Shown: piece after piece, positions 25,102 through 32,473 of the stretch
How positions within the stretch are numbered: position 1 is the first letter of the stretch
Layout: each line of letters opens with the position of its first letter
Source of the DNA: Propionibacteriales bacterium
GTDB lineage: Bacteria; Actinomycetota; Actinomycetes; Propionibacteriales; Nocardioidaceae
NCBI GenBank assembly: GCA_025929075.1
Contig: JAICMS010000008.1
Span: forward strand, 1-40,201
Reading direction: 5' to 3'
Length of the DNA: 40,201 bases
The notes under the pieces: model-generated
The model's input: the letters and a program-made list of their open reading frames with translations, nothing else
Told to the model about the DNA's origin: nothing
Database searches by the model: none
Translations under genes and position numbers: made by a program

Positions 25102-25233
25102 ACGCCCGCGCCGGGCCGGTCAAGGCTGCAAGCTTGGCCGGTCAATGCCGCAAGCTTGGCCGGTCAACGCCGCAAGCTTGGCCGGTCAACCCTGCAAGCT
25201 TGGCCGGTCAACGCCGCAAGCTTGGCCGCTCAA
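25102..25233 (-). repeat. Tandem array 2 of the 22-bp repeat, inverted (5 good units plus 1 degenerate)
   Basis: On the minus strand units read TTGACCGGCCAAGC then TTGCGGCG, with variants AGCC, GGCA and AGGG at the 3' end. Good units: 25124-25145, 25146-25167, 25168-25189, 25190-25211, 25212-25233; a degenerate one is at 25102-25123. The consensus differs from array 1 at two positions. Each good unit holds a HindIII site (AAGCTT). It begins 22 nt after the stop of the minus-strand dehydrogenase gene, in sense with it. Confidence 0.97.
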
Positions 25234-25254
25234 CGTGAGGCGTCGGCCGAGGCT

Positions 25255-27096
25255 TCAGGCGGCGGAGTGGTCGCGGAAGCCTCGACCGGTCTTCTGGCCG
25301 AGGTATCCCGCCGTCACCAGGTGCTCGAGCAGCGGGGCCGGAGCGAAGCCCGGCTCCCGGAACTCCAGGAACAGCTCCCGCTCGATCGCCAGCGCGACAT
25401 CGGTGCCCACCACGTCGAGCAGCTCGAAGGGGCCCATCGGCAGCGCACAGCCCAGCTTCATCGCCGTATCGATGTCATCGGCGGTCGCATAATGCGCCTC
25501 GAGCATCCGGACGGCGTCGTTCAGGTACGGGAAGAGCAGCGCGTTGACGATGAAGCCGGCCCGGTCCCCGCACGACACTGGGTGCTTGCCGACCCGCTCG
25601 CAGACGGCCCGAGCGGTCTCCGCGACCGCGGGGTCGGTGGCGACGGTCGAGACCACTTCGACGAGCTCCATCACCTGCGCCGGGTTGAAGAAGTGCATGC
25701 CGACGACGTCGGCGGGCCGGGCCGTGACCGCAGCCAGCTCGATGACCGGCAACGATGACGTCGTCGTGGCGAGGATGGCTCCGGACCGACAAATCTCGTC
25801 GAGATTCTCAAAGAGTGCCTTCTTGACCGCGAGATCCTCCGCCACCGCCTCGATGACGAGGTCGGCGGCTTCCAGAGCCTCCAGGCGGGTCGCGCCGGAG
25901 ATCCGGCCGAGCGCGCTGTCGCGGTCGGCTTCTGCCAGCTTGTCGCGCTGGACAGCCTTCTCCATGCTGCGGGTCACGGCGGCGCGTACGGCGTCGAGCT
26001 TCGACTGACTGCGCGTCACGTAGGTGACGTCGAAGCCCCCACGTGCTAGCACCTCGACGATGCCGGTGGCCATCGTCCCCGAGCCGACAACCCCGATCCG
26101 CGACACCTCACGGCGCAGCGTCGGTGTCGCCTCGGCCAGCGGCGTCTCCCCGTCAGCGACGACGACGGGGCTGTCCGGCGCCTCGTAGGTGTAGAAGCCA
26201 CGGCCGGTCTTGCGTCCCAACAGCCCGGCGGTCACCATCTGCTTGAGCACCGGTGCGGGCGCATGCAGCCGGTTGCGGCCTTGCCGGTACATCGTGTCGA
26301 GGATCTCGTAGGCGGTGTCGAGGCCGATCAGGTCGAGCAGCGCAAGCGGCCCCATCGGGTAGCCACAGCCGAGTCGCATCGCGGCGTCGATGTCTTCCCT
26401 CGAGGCATACCTGGCGTCGTACTGGGCCACCGCGTGGTTGAGGTAGCCGAAGAGCAGCGCGTTCGCGATGAAGCCGGCCTTGTCCCCCACTGTGACCGGC
26501 TGCTTGCCGAGCGAGCGCGCCAGCGCCAGCACCCGGTCGACGACGTCGGGGTCGGTCACCACCGTTCGGATCACCTCGCAGAACTGCTGCACGGGCGCGG
26601 GGTTGAAGAAGTGCAGGCCGAGCACCCGAGCCGGTCGGGAGGTGGCCGCCGAGATCTGCGTGACAGACAGCGAGGAGGTGTTGGTCGCCAGCACGGTGTC
26701 GGGCCGGACGATCTCGTCCAGTTGCTGGAAGACCGCACACTTGATGTCGAGCCGCTCGACGACTGCTTCGACGACGAAGTCACAGTCCTTGAGGTCGGCC
26801 AACGACGTGCTCAGCTGCAGCCTCTCGAAAAGCGCCGCCTGATCCTCGTTCGACAGCTTGCCGCGACGCACGGCGCGGTCGGTCGAGTGCTGCACGTGTC
26901 CACGGCCGCGCTCCACGAGCTCGGCGGTCCGCTCGACGCCGACGACCGAGTAGCCGTTGCGCGCGAAGACCTCGGCGATGCCCGCACCCATGGTCCCGAG
27001 CCCGACCACGCCGATGGTCGTGAACGAGGTCGCCGTGCTCGTCTCGGCCGGGCCGCCGGCCGCTGTCGGAGTGCCTTCTGCTGCGTGCGCTGACAT
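25255..27096 (-). CDS. Two-domain 3-hydroxyacyl-CoA (3-hydroxybutyryl-CoA) dehydrogenase
   Basis: 613 aa, two complete dehydrogenases in tandem. Domain 1 (about 25-310): NAD loop GLGTMGAG, catalytic HFFNP at His162, DKAGFIANALL. Domain 2 (about 330-613): NAD loop GSGTMATG, HFFNP at His468, DRAGFIVNALL. The reaction is NAD-linked oxidation of (S)-3-hydroxybutyryl-CoA to acetoacetyl-CoA, or the reverse. Both sites look intact, but in domain 2 the third Gly of the nucleotide loop is Ala. ATG 27096 is preceded by weak GGAAG. It is divergent from nucS with 52 nt between starts. In the ethylmalonyl-CoA context it would act after thiolase. It could alternatively serve phenylacetate or fatty acid breakdown. 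Confidence 0.92.
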   Translation of the reverse strand: MSAHAAEGTPTAAGGPAETSTATSFTTIGVVGLGTMGAGIAEVFARNGYSVVGVERTAELVERGRGHVQHSTDRAVRRGKLSNEDQAALFERLQLSTSLADLKDCDFVVEAVVERLDIKCAVFQQLDEIVRPDTVLATNTSSLSVTQISAATSRPARVLGLHFFNPAPVQQFCEVIRTVVTDPDVVDRVLALARSLGKQPVTVGDKAGFIANALLFGYLNHAVAQYDARYASREDIDAAMRLGCGYPMGPLALLDLIGLDTAYEILDTMYRQGRNRLHAPAPVLKQMVTAGLLGRKTGRGFYTYEAPDSPVVVADGETPLAEATPTLRREVSRIGVVGSGTMATGIVEVLARGGFDVTYVTRSQSKLDAVRAAVTRSMEKAVQRDKLAEADRDSALGRISGATRLEALEAADLVIEAVAEDLAVKKALFENLDEICRSGAILATTTSSLPVIELAAVTARPADVVGMHFFNPAQVMELVEVVSTVATDPAVAETARAVCERVGKHPVSCGDRAGFIVNALLFPYLNDAVRMLEAHYATADDIDTAMKLGCALPMGPFELLDVVGTDVALAIERELFLEFREPGFAPAPLLEHLVTAGYLGQKTGRGFRDHSAA

Positions 27097-27136
27097 GGTC
27101 GCGAGTCTTCCACGGCGGGCAGCCTGGCCGGCCGGG

Positions 27137-27142
27137 TAGGGT
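27137..27142 (+). promoter_or_regulatory. -10 box (TAGGGT) for a leaderless nucS transcript
   Basis: TAGGGT ends 6 nt before the GTG start of nucS, the leaderless arrangement. No Shine-Dalgarno is present. Confidence 0.55.
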
Positions 27143-27148
27143 CGCGTC

Positions 27149-27895
27149 GTGCGTGTGGTCATCGCCCGCTGTCAGGTCGACTATGCGGGCAAGCTCACCG
27201 CTCACCTGCCGATGGCGACCCGAATGATCATGGTCAAGGCCGACGGCTCGGTGCTCGTCCACTCCGACGGCGGCTCGTACAAGCCGCTGAACTGGATGGC
27301 GCCGCCCTGCACGTTCACCGAGTCGATGCAGCCCGGCGGGTACGTCGAGTGGCTGGTCGAGTCCCGCGGCGGCGACACCTTGCGGGTCCTGCTCGAAGAG
27401 GTGCAGAGCGACTCGACGTACGAGCTGGGCGACGACCCGGGCCTGCAGAAGGACGGCGTCGAGAAGCATCTGCAGCAGCTGCTCGCCGAGCACCCTGCGA
27501 CGCTGGGCGACGGGTTGACGCTCGTCCAGCGGGAGTACCCGACCGCCATCGGCCCGGTCGACCTGCTGTGCCGGGTCACCAGAGCAGCCGTGATCGTGGT
27601 GGATCTGGACGAACCAAGCGCCGCTGACGACCCGATTCCGGCGGGTGAGCCGCCCGCCGGTCATGTCGCCGTCGAGATCAAGCGGAAGGCGACGATCGAC
27701 GCGGTCGAACAGCTCACCCGCTACCTCGACCTGCTCAACCGCGACCCGCTGTTGACGCCCGTCCGCGGTGTGCTCGCCGCCCAGTCGATCGTGCCGCAAG
27801 CACGCACGCTCGCCGAGGACCGAGGCATCGTCTGCGCCCTCGTCGACTACGACGAGCTGAGGGGACTGGCCAGCGTGGAGGACCGGCTCTTCTGA
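27149..27895 (+). CDS. nucS: NucS/EndoMS mismatch-specific endonuclease
   Basis: 248 aa. NucS makes double-strand cuts at mismatches and is the core of the actinobacterial non-canonical mismatch repair that replaces MutS/MutL. N-terminal dimerisation/DNA-binding part ([41 protein letters not shown]) and C-terminal PD-(D/E)XK nuclease: Asp138 in GPVDLL, Glu176 and Lys178 in VAVEIKRK. It ends VEDRLF, which looks like the C-terminal beta-clamp-binding motif. An insert of about 22-27 residues rich in Asp, Pro and Ala (about 144-171) lies between the catalytic Asp and the E-x-K strand, making it longer than the usual 222-230 aa. GTG start, leaderless. Confidence 0.97.
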   Translation: MRVVIARCQVDYAGKLTAHLPMATRMIMVKADGSVLVHSDGGSYKPLNWMAPPCTFTESMQPGGYVEWLVESRGGDTLRVLLEEVQSDSTYELGDDPGLQKDGVEKHLQQLLAEHPATLGDGLTLVQREYPTAIGPVDLLCRVTRAAVIVVDLDEPSAADDPIPAGEPPAGHVAVEIKRKATIDAVEQLTRYLDLLNRDPLLTPVRGVLAAQSIVPQARTLAEDRGIVCALVDYDELRGLASVEDRLF

Positions 27896-27940
27896 GCTTC
27901 GCCGACGGCCGGTCCGCTGATTGGTCGACCCCACTCCCCG

Positions 27941-28011
27941 GACCGAACACGCGTCGCGGCCCGAACTCTGGCATCTGGGGAGGCGATTCGGGCCACCCGA
28001 CGTGTTCGGTC
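27941..28011. terminator. Nested 71-nt palindrome between convergent nucS and oxidase genes
   Basis: Outer arms GACCGAACACG (27941-27951) and CGTGTTCGGTC (28001-28011), inner arms GGCCCGAA (27958-27965) and TTCGGGCC (27987-27994). It lies in the 133-bp gap between two convergent genes, 17 nt past the oxidase stop, and would fold into one long interrupted hairpin from either strand. Probable bidirectional terminator; the architecture resembles the elements at 28988 and 32401. Confidence 0.6.
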
Positions 28012-28028
28012 GGGAAACGGCGCGCCGG

Positions 28029-28958
28029 CTACTCGGCTGCGTCGACGAGGGCGGCCACCTCATCGGCGCAACCCCAGGACACCGTGACGCCCGCGCCGCC
28101 ATGGCCATAGCAGTGCACGACCTGGCCGCCGCCGTCGAGCCGCTCCTGCTCTAGCCGCACCGAGGGCCGGGCGGGTCGCAAGCCGACCTTGTGTCCGATG
28201 ACATCGGCGTGCCGAAGCTCGGGGACCAGCGCTCGAGCCCGCTCGAGGATGCGCTCGGCGGTGAGCCGGTCGATTCTTCGATCCCAGCTGCCCTCTTGGT
28301 CGGTGCCGCCGACCACCACGTCGTGCGAGCGTGGGACGACATAGGTGAGCCCGGAGCCGTCGATCAGCCAACGGTCCAGGCCGGGCTGGCTGAGCCGCAC
28401 GACCTGTCCCCGGACCGGCTCGACGCTCGGATCGCCGGCCAGCCCACGGGCACCGAGGCCGGTGCAGTTGACCACACGGGCTGCGTGGTTGGGCAGCCGC
28501 GACAGTGCCATCCGCGTGATCGACCCACCCAGCCCGACCAGCCGCCCGGCCAGCCAGCGCAGGTAGCGGGGAGTCTCGATGATCGGCGTGACGAAGGACC
28601 AACCATCGCGGTAGCCGGCGGGGAGTACGTCGACGCGGCGCACGCCGTCGACGGCCGGCAGCCACCACGGGTCGTCCACTTGCTCACGGAAGAGCTCGAC
28701 GCCGTCCCGCATCCAGACGCCGGCCTCGTCACCCTCCGCCTCGGCGATCCGGCGGAACTGCGCGAAGCTCGTCGCCGCCCAGGGCAACGCCCGGTCGGCA
28801 GGCTGGATCCGGTAGGGGTACCAGATCGCCGCTGCGATGGCGGAGGTGGTTTCCAGCGGCAGGTCCCGGGCGAGCACCTCAACGTCGTGGCCGGCCTCGG
28901 CCAATCGGACGGCGACCGTCAGCCCGATCACGCCCGCGCCGATCACCAACACCCGCAC
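28029..28958 (-). CDS. D-amino-acid oxidase-like FAD-dependent oxidoreductase
   Basis: 309 aa flavoprotein of the DAO family, oxidising an amine carbon of D-amino acids or similar. FAD-binding GAGVIGLTVAVRLAEAGHDVEVL at the N terminus, ETTSAIAAAIWYPY (flavin-contacting loop), VNCTGLGARGL, VVPRSHDVVVGGT, HKVGLRPARPSVRLE (substrate-binding Arg region) and C-terminal HCYGHGGAGVTVSWGCA. These match true D-amino-acid oxidases closely, better than glycine oxidase. GTG 28958 chosen because GGTGGGAG lies 2-4 nt upstream and the Rossmann loop then starts at once; an upstream in-frame start adds 15 odd residues. Preceded by the 67-nt palindromic element. Confidence 0.88.
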   Translation of the reverse strand: MRVLVIGAGVIGLTVAVRLAEAGHDVEVLARDLPLETTSAIAAAIWYPYRIQPADRALPWAATSFAQFRRIAEAEGDEAGVWMRDGVELFREQVDDPWWLPAVDGVRRVDVLPAGYRDGWSFVTPIIETPRYLRWLAGRLVGLGGSITRMALSRLPNHAARVVNCTGLGARGLAGDPSVEPVRGQVVRLSQPGLDRWLIDGSGLTYVVPRSHDVVVGGTDQEGSWDRRIDRLTAERILERARALVPELRHADVIGHKVGLRPARPSVRLEQERLDGGGQVVHCYGHGGAGVTVSWGCADEVAALVDAAE

Positions 28959-28987
28959 ACTCCCACCTTCCCAAACCCCCCAACCCA

Positions 28988-29054
28988 CCCGCCGAGACGT
29001 CAATAATGCACCGGTTCTGCCGGCGTGTCGGTGCAGAACTGACGTCTCGGCGGG
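28988..29054. repeat. 67-nt palindromic element, copy 1
   Basis: Perfect 15-bp arms CCCGCCGAGACGTCA (28988-29002) and TGACGTCTCGGCGGG (29040-29054). Inside, TGCACCG (29007-29013) pairs with CGGTGCA (29029-29035) and, alternatively, GTTCTGC (29014-29020) with GCAGAAC (29033-29039), so two folds compete. Its reverse complement aligns without gaps to 32401-32467. It lies 15 nt past the phosphatase stop. Confidence 0.85.
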
Positions 29055-29069
29055 CTGTGAGTGCCCTGG

Positions 29070-29687
29070 TCAGTCCGTCACCAAGGGCCGGCTGGCCCAG
29101 GATCGGAGCAGCCAGCCGTCGGCGTCGACCGACAGTTCACACATGGCCGCATCGGCCAGGTTCCGGCTCTCCGGCCAGACATCCGGGACGTTGCGCGCGA
29201 GCCGAGGCAGCGTCAGACACATCGTCCCGCCGTGGCTGACGAGCAGGACCGTCTCGCCCCGAAACTGGTCGGCGGCCTCGTCGAACACGGCGGTGCCTCG
29301 CCGTACGACGTCCGCGCCGGACTCAGCATCCGGACAACCCGCCGACAGGTCGCCCTGCATCCACGCCGCCCACACCGGTTCGAAGAGGTCGGCTGTGAAC
29401 GGCTCCCCTGCCAGTCCACCGACGGCGAACTCTCGCAACCCAGGGCGGACGCGCACCGAGACGCCCAGCACGCAAGCGGCGATCTCCGCCGTCTGGACCG
29501 CGCGCGACATGTCGCTGCACCAGATCTGCGCCACCCGCCGGTCACGCAGCGACTCGCCCAAAGCACGGGCCTGCTCACGGCCGCGGTGCGTCAAAGAACC
29601 CCCGTGGTCGCCGGCGACAGGAGTGTCATACTCGGCTTCCGCATGCCGAGCCACCACGACGGTCGCGGCGCAGAAGAGGTCGCTCAT
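29070..29687 (-). CDS. Histidine phosphatase family (phosphoglycerate-mutase-like) protein
   Basis: 205 aa. The phosphohistidine motif is RHAEAEYD near the N terminus, the second catalytic His is in VSHGGT, and the acid is Glu in LREFAVG; an Arg in the SDMSRAVQTAEI region completes the pocket. Family members dephosphorylate small molecules or proteins; the substrate is unknown. The ATG at 29687 overlaps the ecm stop in ATGA, so it is translationally coupled to ethylmalonyl-CoA mutase. Confidence 0.9.
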   Translation of the reverse strand: MSDLFCAATVVVARHAEAEYDTPVAGDHGGSLTHRGREQARALGESLRDRRVAQIWCSDMSRAVQTAEIAACVLGVSVRVRPGLREFAVGGLAGEPFTADLFEPVWAAWMQGDLSAGCPDAESGADVVRRGTAVFDEAADQFRGETVLLVSHGGTMCLTLPRLARNVPDVWPESRNLADAAMCELSVDADGWLLRSWASRPLVTD

Positions 29688-31804
29688 CGGACCGACTCTC
29701 CGACGCGGCCGGCAGGTTCGGCTGCCCCACCGACCGGCAGGCCGTGCGCCCGCCGGATCAGGTCAACGACCGCGCCGAGCACGGCCGACAGCTCGAAGTC
29801 CTTGGGCGTGAAGACCGCCGCTACCCCGGCCACTCGCAAGCGTTCGGCGTCGGCGTCCGGCACGATCCCGCCCACAACGACCGGCACATCGTCCAGCCCG
29901 GCGTCGCGCAAACCGTCGACCACCCGCGGCACCAGTTCGAGGTGCGAGCCGGACAGCACCGACAAGCCGACACAGTGGACGTCCTCGGCCACCGCCGCTG
30001 CCACGATCTGCTCCGGCGTCAGCCGGATGCCCTCGTAGACGACCTCGATGCCGGCGTCACGCGCGGCGAGCGCGACCTGCTCGGCGCCGTTGCTGTGGCC
30101 GTCGAGCCCAGGCTTGCCAACGAGAAGCCGGAGCCGACGGCCGATCTCCTCACTCGTGCGTTGCACCTCCGCGCGTACGGCGGCAAGCTGACCGCCTCCG
30201 CGCGTCCCCCCGAGAGCGGCCGAAACGCCGGTCGGCGCCCGGTACTCCCCGAAGACTTCGCGCAAGGCAGCTGCCCACTCCCCTGTCGTGGCACCTGCTC
30301 GGGCGGCTGCCAGGGTGGCGGGCATCAGGTTCGCCTCGCCTGCCGCGTCGGCGCGCAGTCTCTCCAGCGCCGCCTGGACGGCCGCGTCGTTGCGGTTGCG
30401 CCGCCATTGGTCCAGGTGACCGACCGCGCGGGCCTCTGCGTCGGGGTCCGGCGGCTGAGTAGCCGCGTCGAGGTCGGCGAGCAGTGGCGACGGCTCGCAC
30501 TCGGTGAACGCATTCACGCCCACCACAACGTCATCGCCCGCCTCGAGCCGAGCCCGTCGGGCCGCATGTGACTCCACCAAGGCCTGCTTGAGGTAGCCAC
30601 TCTCAACAGCCGCGATGGCGCCGCCCATCTCGAGGATGCGGTCCAGCTCCTCGGTGGCGTCGGCGACCAGCCGGTCGGTGAGCTGCTGGACGACCGTCGA
30701 ACCGTCGAAGATGTCGTCGTACTCCAGCACGTCCGACTCATAGGCGAGCACCTGTTGCAGGCGCAGCGACCACTGCTGGTCCCACGGCCGGGGCAGCCCC
30801 AGCGCCTCGTTCCATGCCGGCAGCTGGATCGCGCGGGCGCGGCTGGAGGCTGAGAGCGTGACGCCGAGCATCGACAATACGATTCGGGCGACGTTGTTCT
30901 CCGGCTGCTGCTCGGTCAGGCCGAGGGAGTTGACCTGCACCCCGAAGCGGAACCTCCGCAACGCCGGGTCGTCCACGCCGTAGCGGTCCGTGGTGATCGT
31001 GTCCCACAGCGCGCCGAACGCCCGCATCTTGGCCGTCTCCTCCACGAAACGCACGCCCGCGTTGACGAAGAACGACACCCGGCCGACCACCTCGGAAAGC
31101 CGGTCCGGCCGGACCTGACCGGCGTCGCGGACGGCATCGAGTACGGCGACAGCGGTCGCCAAGGCGAAGGCGAGCTCCTGCACGGGGGTGGCCCCAGCCT
31201 CCTGCAGGTGGTAGCTGCAGACGTTGATCGGGTTCCACAAGGGCATGTTGTCGACGGTGTAGGCGATCAGGTCGGTGGTGAGCCGCATTGACGGTCGCGG
31301 TGGGAAGGCATACGTTCCGCGCGACAAGTACTCCTTCACGATGTCGTTCTGCGTCGTACCTTGCAGCGTCGACGGGTCGGCACCGTGCTCCTCGGCGGCC
31401 ACCTGGTAGAGCGCGAGCAGCCACATCGCTGTTGCGTTGATGGTCATCGAGGTGTTCGCCTCACCGAGCGGTATGCCCTCGAAGAGTCGGCGCATGTCGC
31501 CGAGGTGGGCGATCGGTACGCCGACGCGTCCCACTTCGCCGCGTGCCATCGGCGCATCGGGGTCATAGCCGGTCTGCGTCGGAAGGTCGAAGGCGACGGA
31601 GAGCCCGGTCTGCCCCTTGGCGAGGTTGCGCCGGAAGAGCGCGTTGGACTCCGCTGCCGAGGTATGCCCGGCGTAGGTGCGCATCAGCCAGGGACGGGGA
31701 TCGTGGCGCTCTGCGCCGATGTTCCGCGCCGAGTCAGCACTCTCGTCGGCCCCTTCGGGCTGCTCACCTACGTCAGTTAGCTCACCGGACTCCGTCCCGC
31801 CCAT
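29684..31804 (-). CDS. ecm: Ethylmalonyl-CoA mutase (B12-dependent)
   Basis: 706 aa, catalytic and B12 domains in one chain. Converts (2R)-ethylmalonyl-CoA to methylsuccinyl-CoA. Evidence: PWLMRTYAGH near the N terminus with Tyr at the position that is Phe in IcmA, SRGTY with Arg at the position that is Gln in IcmA (both typical of carboxylated substrates), WNPINVCSYHLQEAGATPVQELAFALATA, and LPAWNEALGLPRPWDQQWSLRLQQ, all characteristic of MeaA/Ecm rather than methylmalonyl-CoA mutase. The C-terminal B12 domain has the GLDGHSNGAEQ lower-ligand motif and GGIVP. ATG 31804 is supported by AGGAGG 12 nt upstream (long spacing); a start 34 codons earlier is open but adds unrelated sequence. Followed by a coupled phosphatase gene. 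Confidence 0.94.
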   Translation of the reverse strand: MGGTESGELTDVGEQPEGADESADSARNIGAERHDPRPWLMRTYAGHTSAAESNALFRRNLAKGQTGLSVAFDLPTQTGYDPDAPMARGEVGRVGVPIAHLGDMRRLFEGIPLGEANTSMTINATAMWLLALYQVAAEEHGADPSTLQGTTQNDIVKEYLSRGTYAFPPRPSMRLTTDLIAYTVDNMPLWNPINVCSYHLQEAGATPVQELAFALATAVAVLDAVRDAGQVRPDRLSEVVGRVSFFVNAGVRFVEETAKMRAFGALWDTITTDRYGVDDPALRRFRFGVQVNSLGLTEQQPENNVARIVLSMLGVTLSASSRARAIQLPAWNEALGLPRPWDQQWSLRLQQVLAYESDVLEYDDIFDGSTVVQQLTDRLVADATEELDRILEMGGAIAAVESGYLKQALVESHAARRARLEAGDDVVVGVNAFTECEPSPLLADLDAATQPPDPDAEARAVGHLDQWRRNRNDAAVQAALERLRADAAGEANLMPATLAAARAGATTGEWAAALREVFGEYRAPTGVSAALGGTRGGGQLAAVRAEVQRTSEEIGRRLRLLVGKPGLDGHSNGAEQVALAARDAGIEVVYEGIRLTPEQIVAAAVAEDVHCVGLSVLSGSHLELVPRVVDGLRDAGLDDVPVVVGGIVPDADAERLRVAGVAAVFTPKDFELSAVLGAVVDLIRRAHGLPVGGAAEPAGRVGESVR

Positions 31805-31933
31805 GCCCTGAGCCTGCCTCCTCGCGTTCGCCAGGCCAAGTTTTGCCGTCGAAGGGGCGGCAGGTCGGCGTACGTGGGCAACCGTCAGCACTCGGCCCGG
31901 AACCACTCTGGCGGCAGGGTGGACCGCTGCAGA

Positions 31934-32266
31934 TCAGCTGGGGGCGTCGATGTTGGAGCGGTCGAGGCGCAGAATGCGGTTGAGCCGAGTCACCGCAAGC
32001 ACGCGACGGATCTCAGGGGAGCAGCTGTGCAGCACCAGCTGGCGACCGGCTCGCTCACAGCGCAGATGTGCTGCCGTCAGCAATCCGAGGCCGGTGGCGT
32101 CGATGAATCGCAGTTGCGACATGTCGACCCGGATCTCGTCGGTCGACGCCTCCAGACACCTGTCGAACTCCACGCGGACCGCTGCGACATTGCGCGCGTC
32201 GAGGTACGCGCCGACGTTGACAGTGCAGGAAGCCGCGGGTGACTCCAGGTCTGTCGTTACGGTCAT
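31934..32266 (-). CDS. STAS-domain anti-sigma factor antagonist
   Basis: 110 aa single STAS domain. Such proteins bind anti-sigma kinases and release a stress sigma factor when unphosphorylated. The phospho-acceptor loop reads FIDATGLGLLTAA, with Thr58 where SpoIIAA has its phosphorylated Ser58. ATG 32266 follows AGAGG with 5 nt spacing; the longer open frame upstream includes an intergenic repeat element and is rejected. No anti-sigma kinase or sigma gene is adjacent, so its partner is elsewhere. A GGGTAC sequence (minus strand, 32317-32322) lies 51 nt upstream and resembles a SigB-type -10 element, but a matching -35 is not clear. Confidence 0.9.
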   Translation of the reverse strand: MTVTTDLESPAASCTVNVGAYLDARNVAAVRVEFDRCLEASTDEIRVDMSQLRFIDATGLGLLTAAHLRCERAGRQLVLHSCSPEIRRVLAVTRLNRILRLDRSNIDAPS

Positions 32267-32400
32267 GAAAACCTCTTGCTCCCGATCGCTGCCCTGACGA
32301 CTGGATGACGGCTCATGTACCCAAAAGGTTGCCTCGCCACCCGCTTCCCTGTCGAGGGAGTTCTGGTGTCGGTCCGATAACGAATCCGCGACCGCCTTCT

Positions 32401-32467
32401 GTCGCCGAGACGCCACTTCCGCACCGACACGCCGACGAAACCCGCGCATTTTCGCCGTCTCGGCTGG
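32401..32467. repeat. 67-nt palindromic element, copy 2
   Basis: Arms GCCGAGACG (32404-32412) and CGTCTCGGC (32456-32464). The middle holds GCACCGACACGCCGAC, which matches copy 1 (reverse complement GCACCGACACGCCGGC) in 15 of 16 bases. Overall the two copies are the same length with no gaps. It ends 6 nt before the SDR stop, read leftward, so it follows that gene. Confidence 0.8.
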
Positions 32468-32473
32468 AGGGGG

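Noticed and set aside
22560-25233. CRISPR array
   Set aside because: The 22-bp units are directly adjacent with no spacers, and no cas genes are present.
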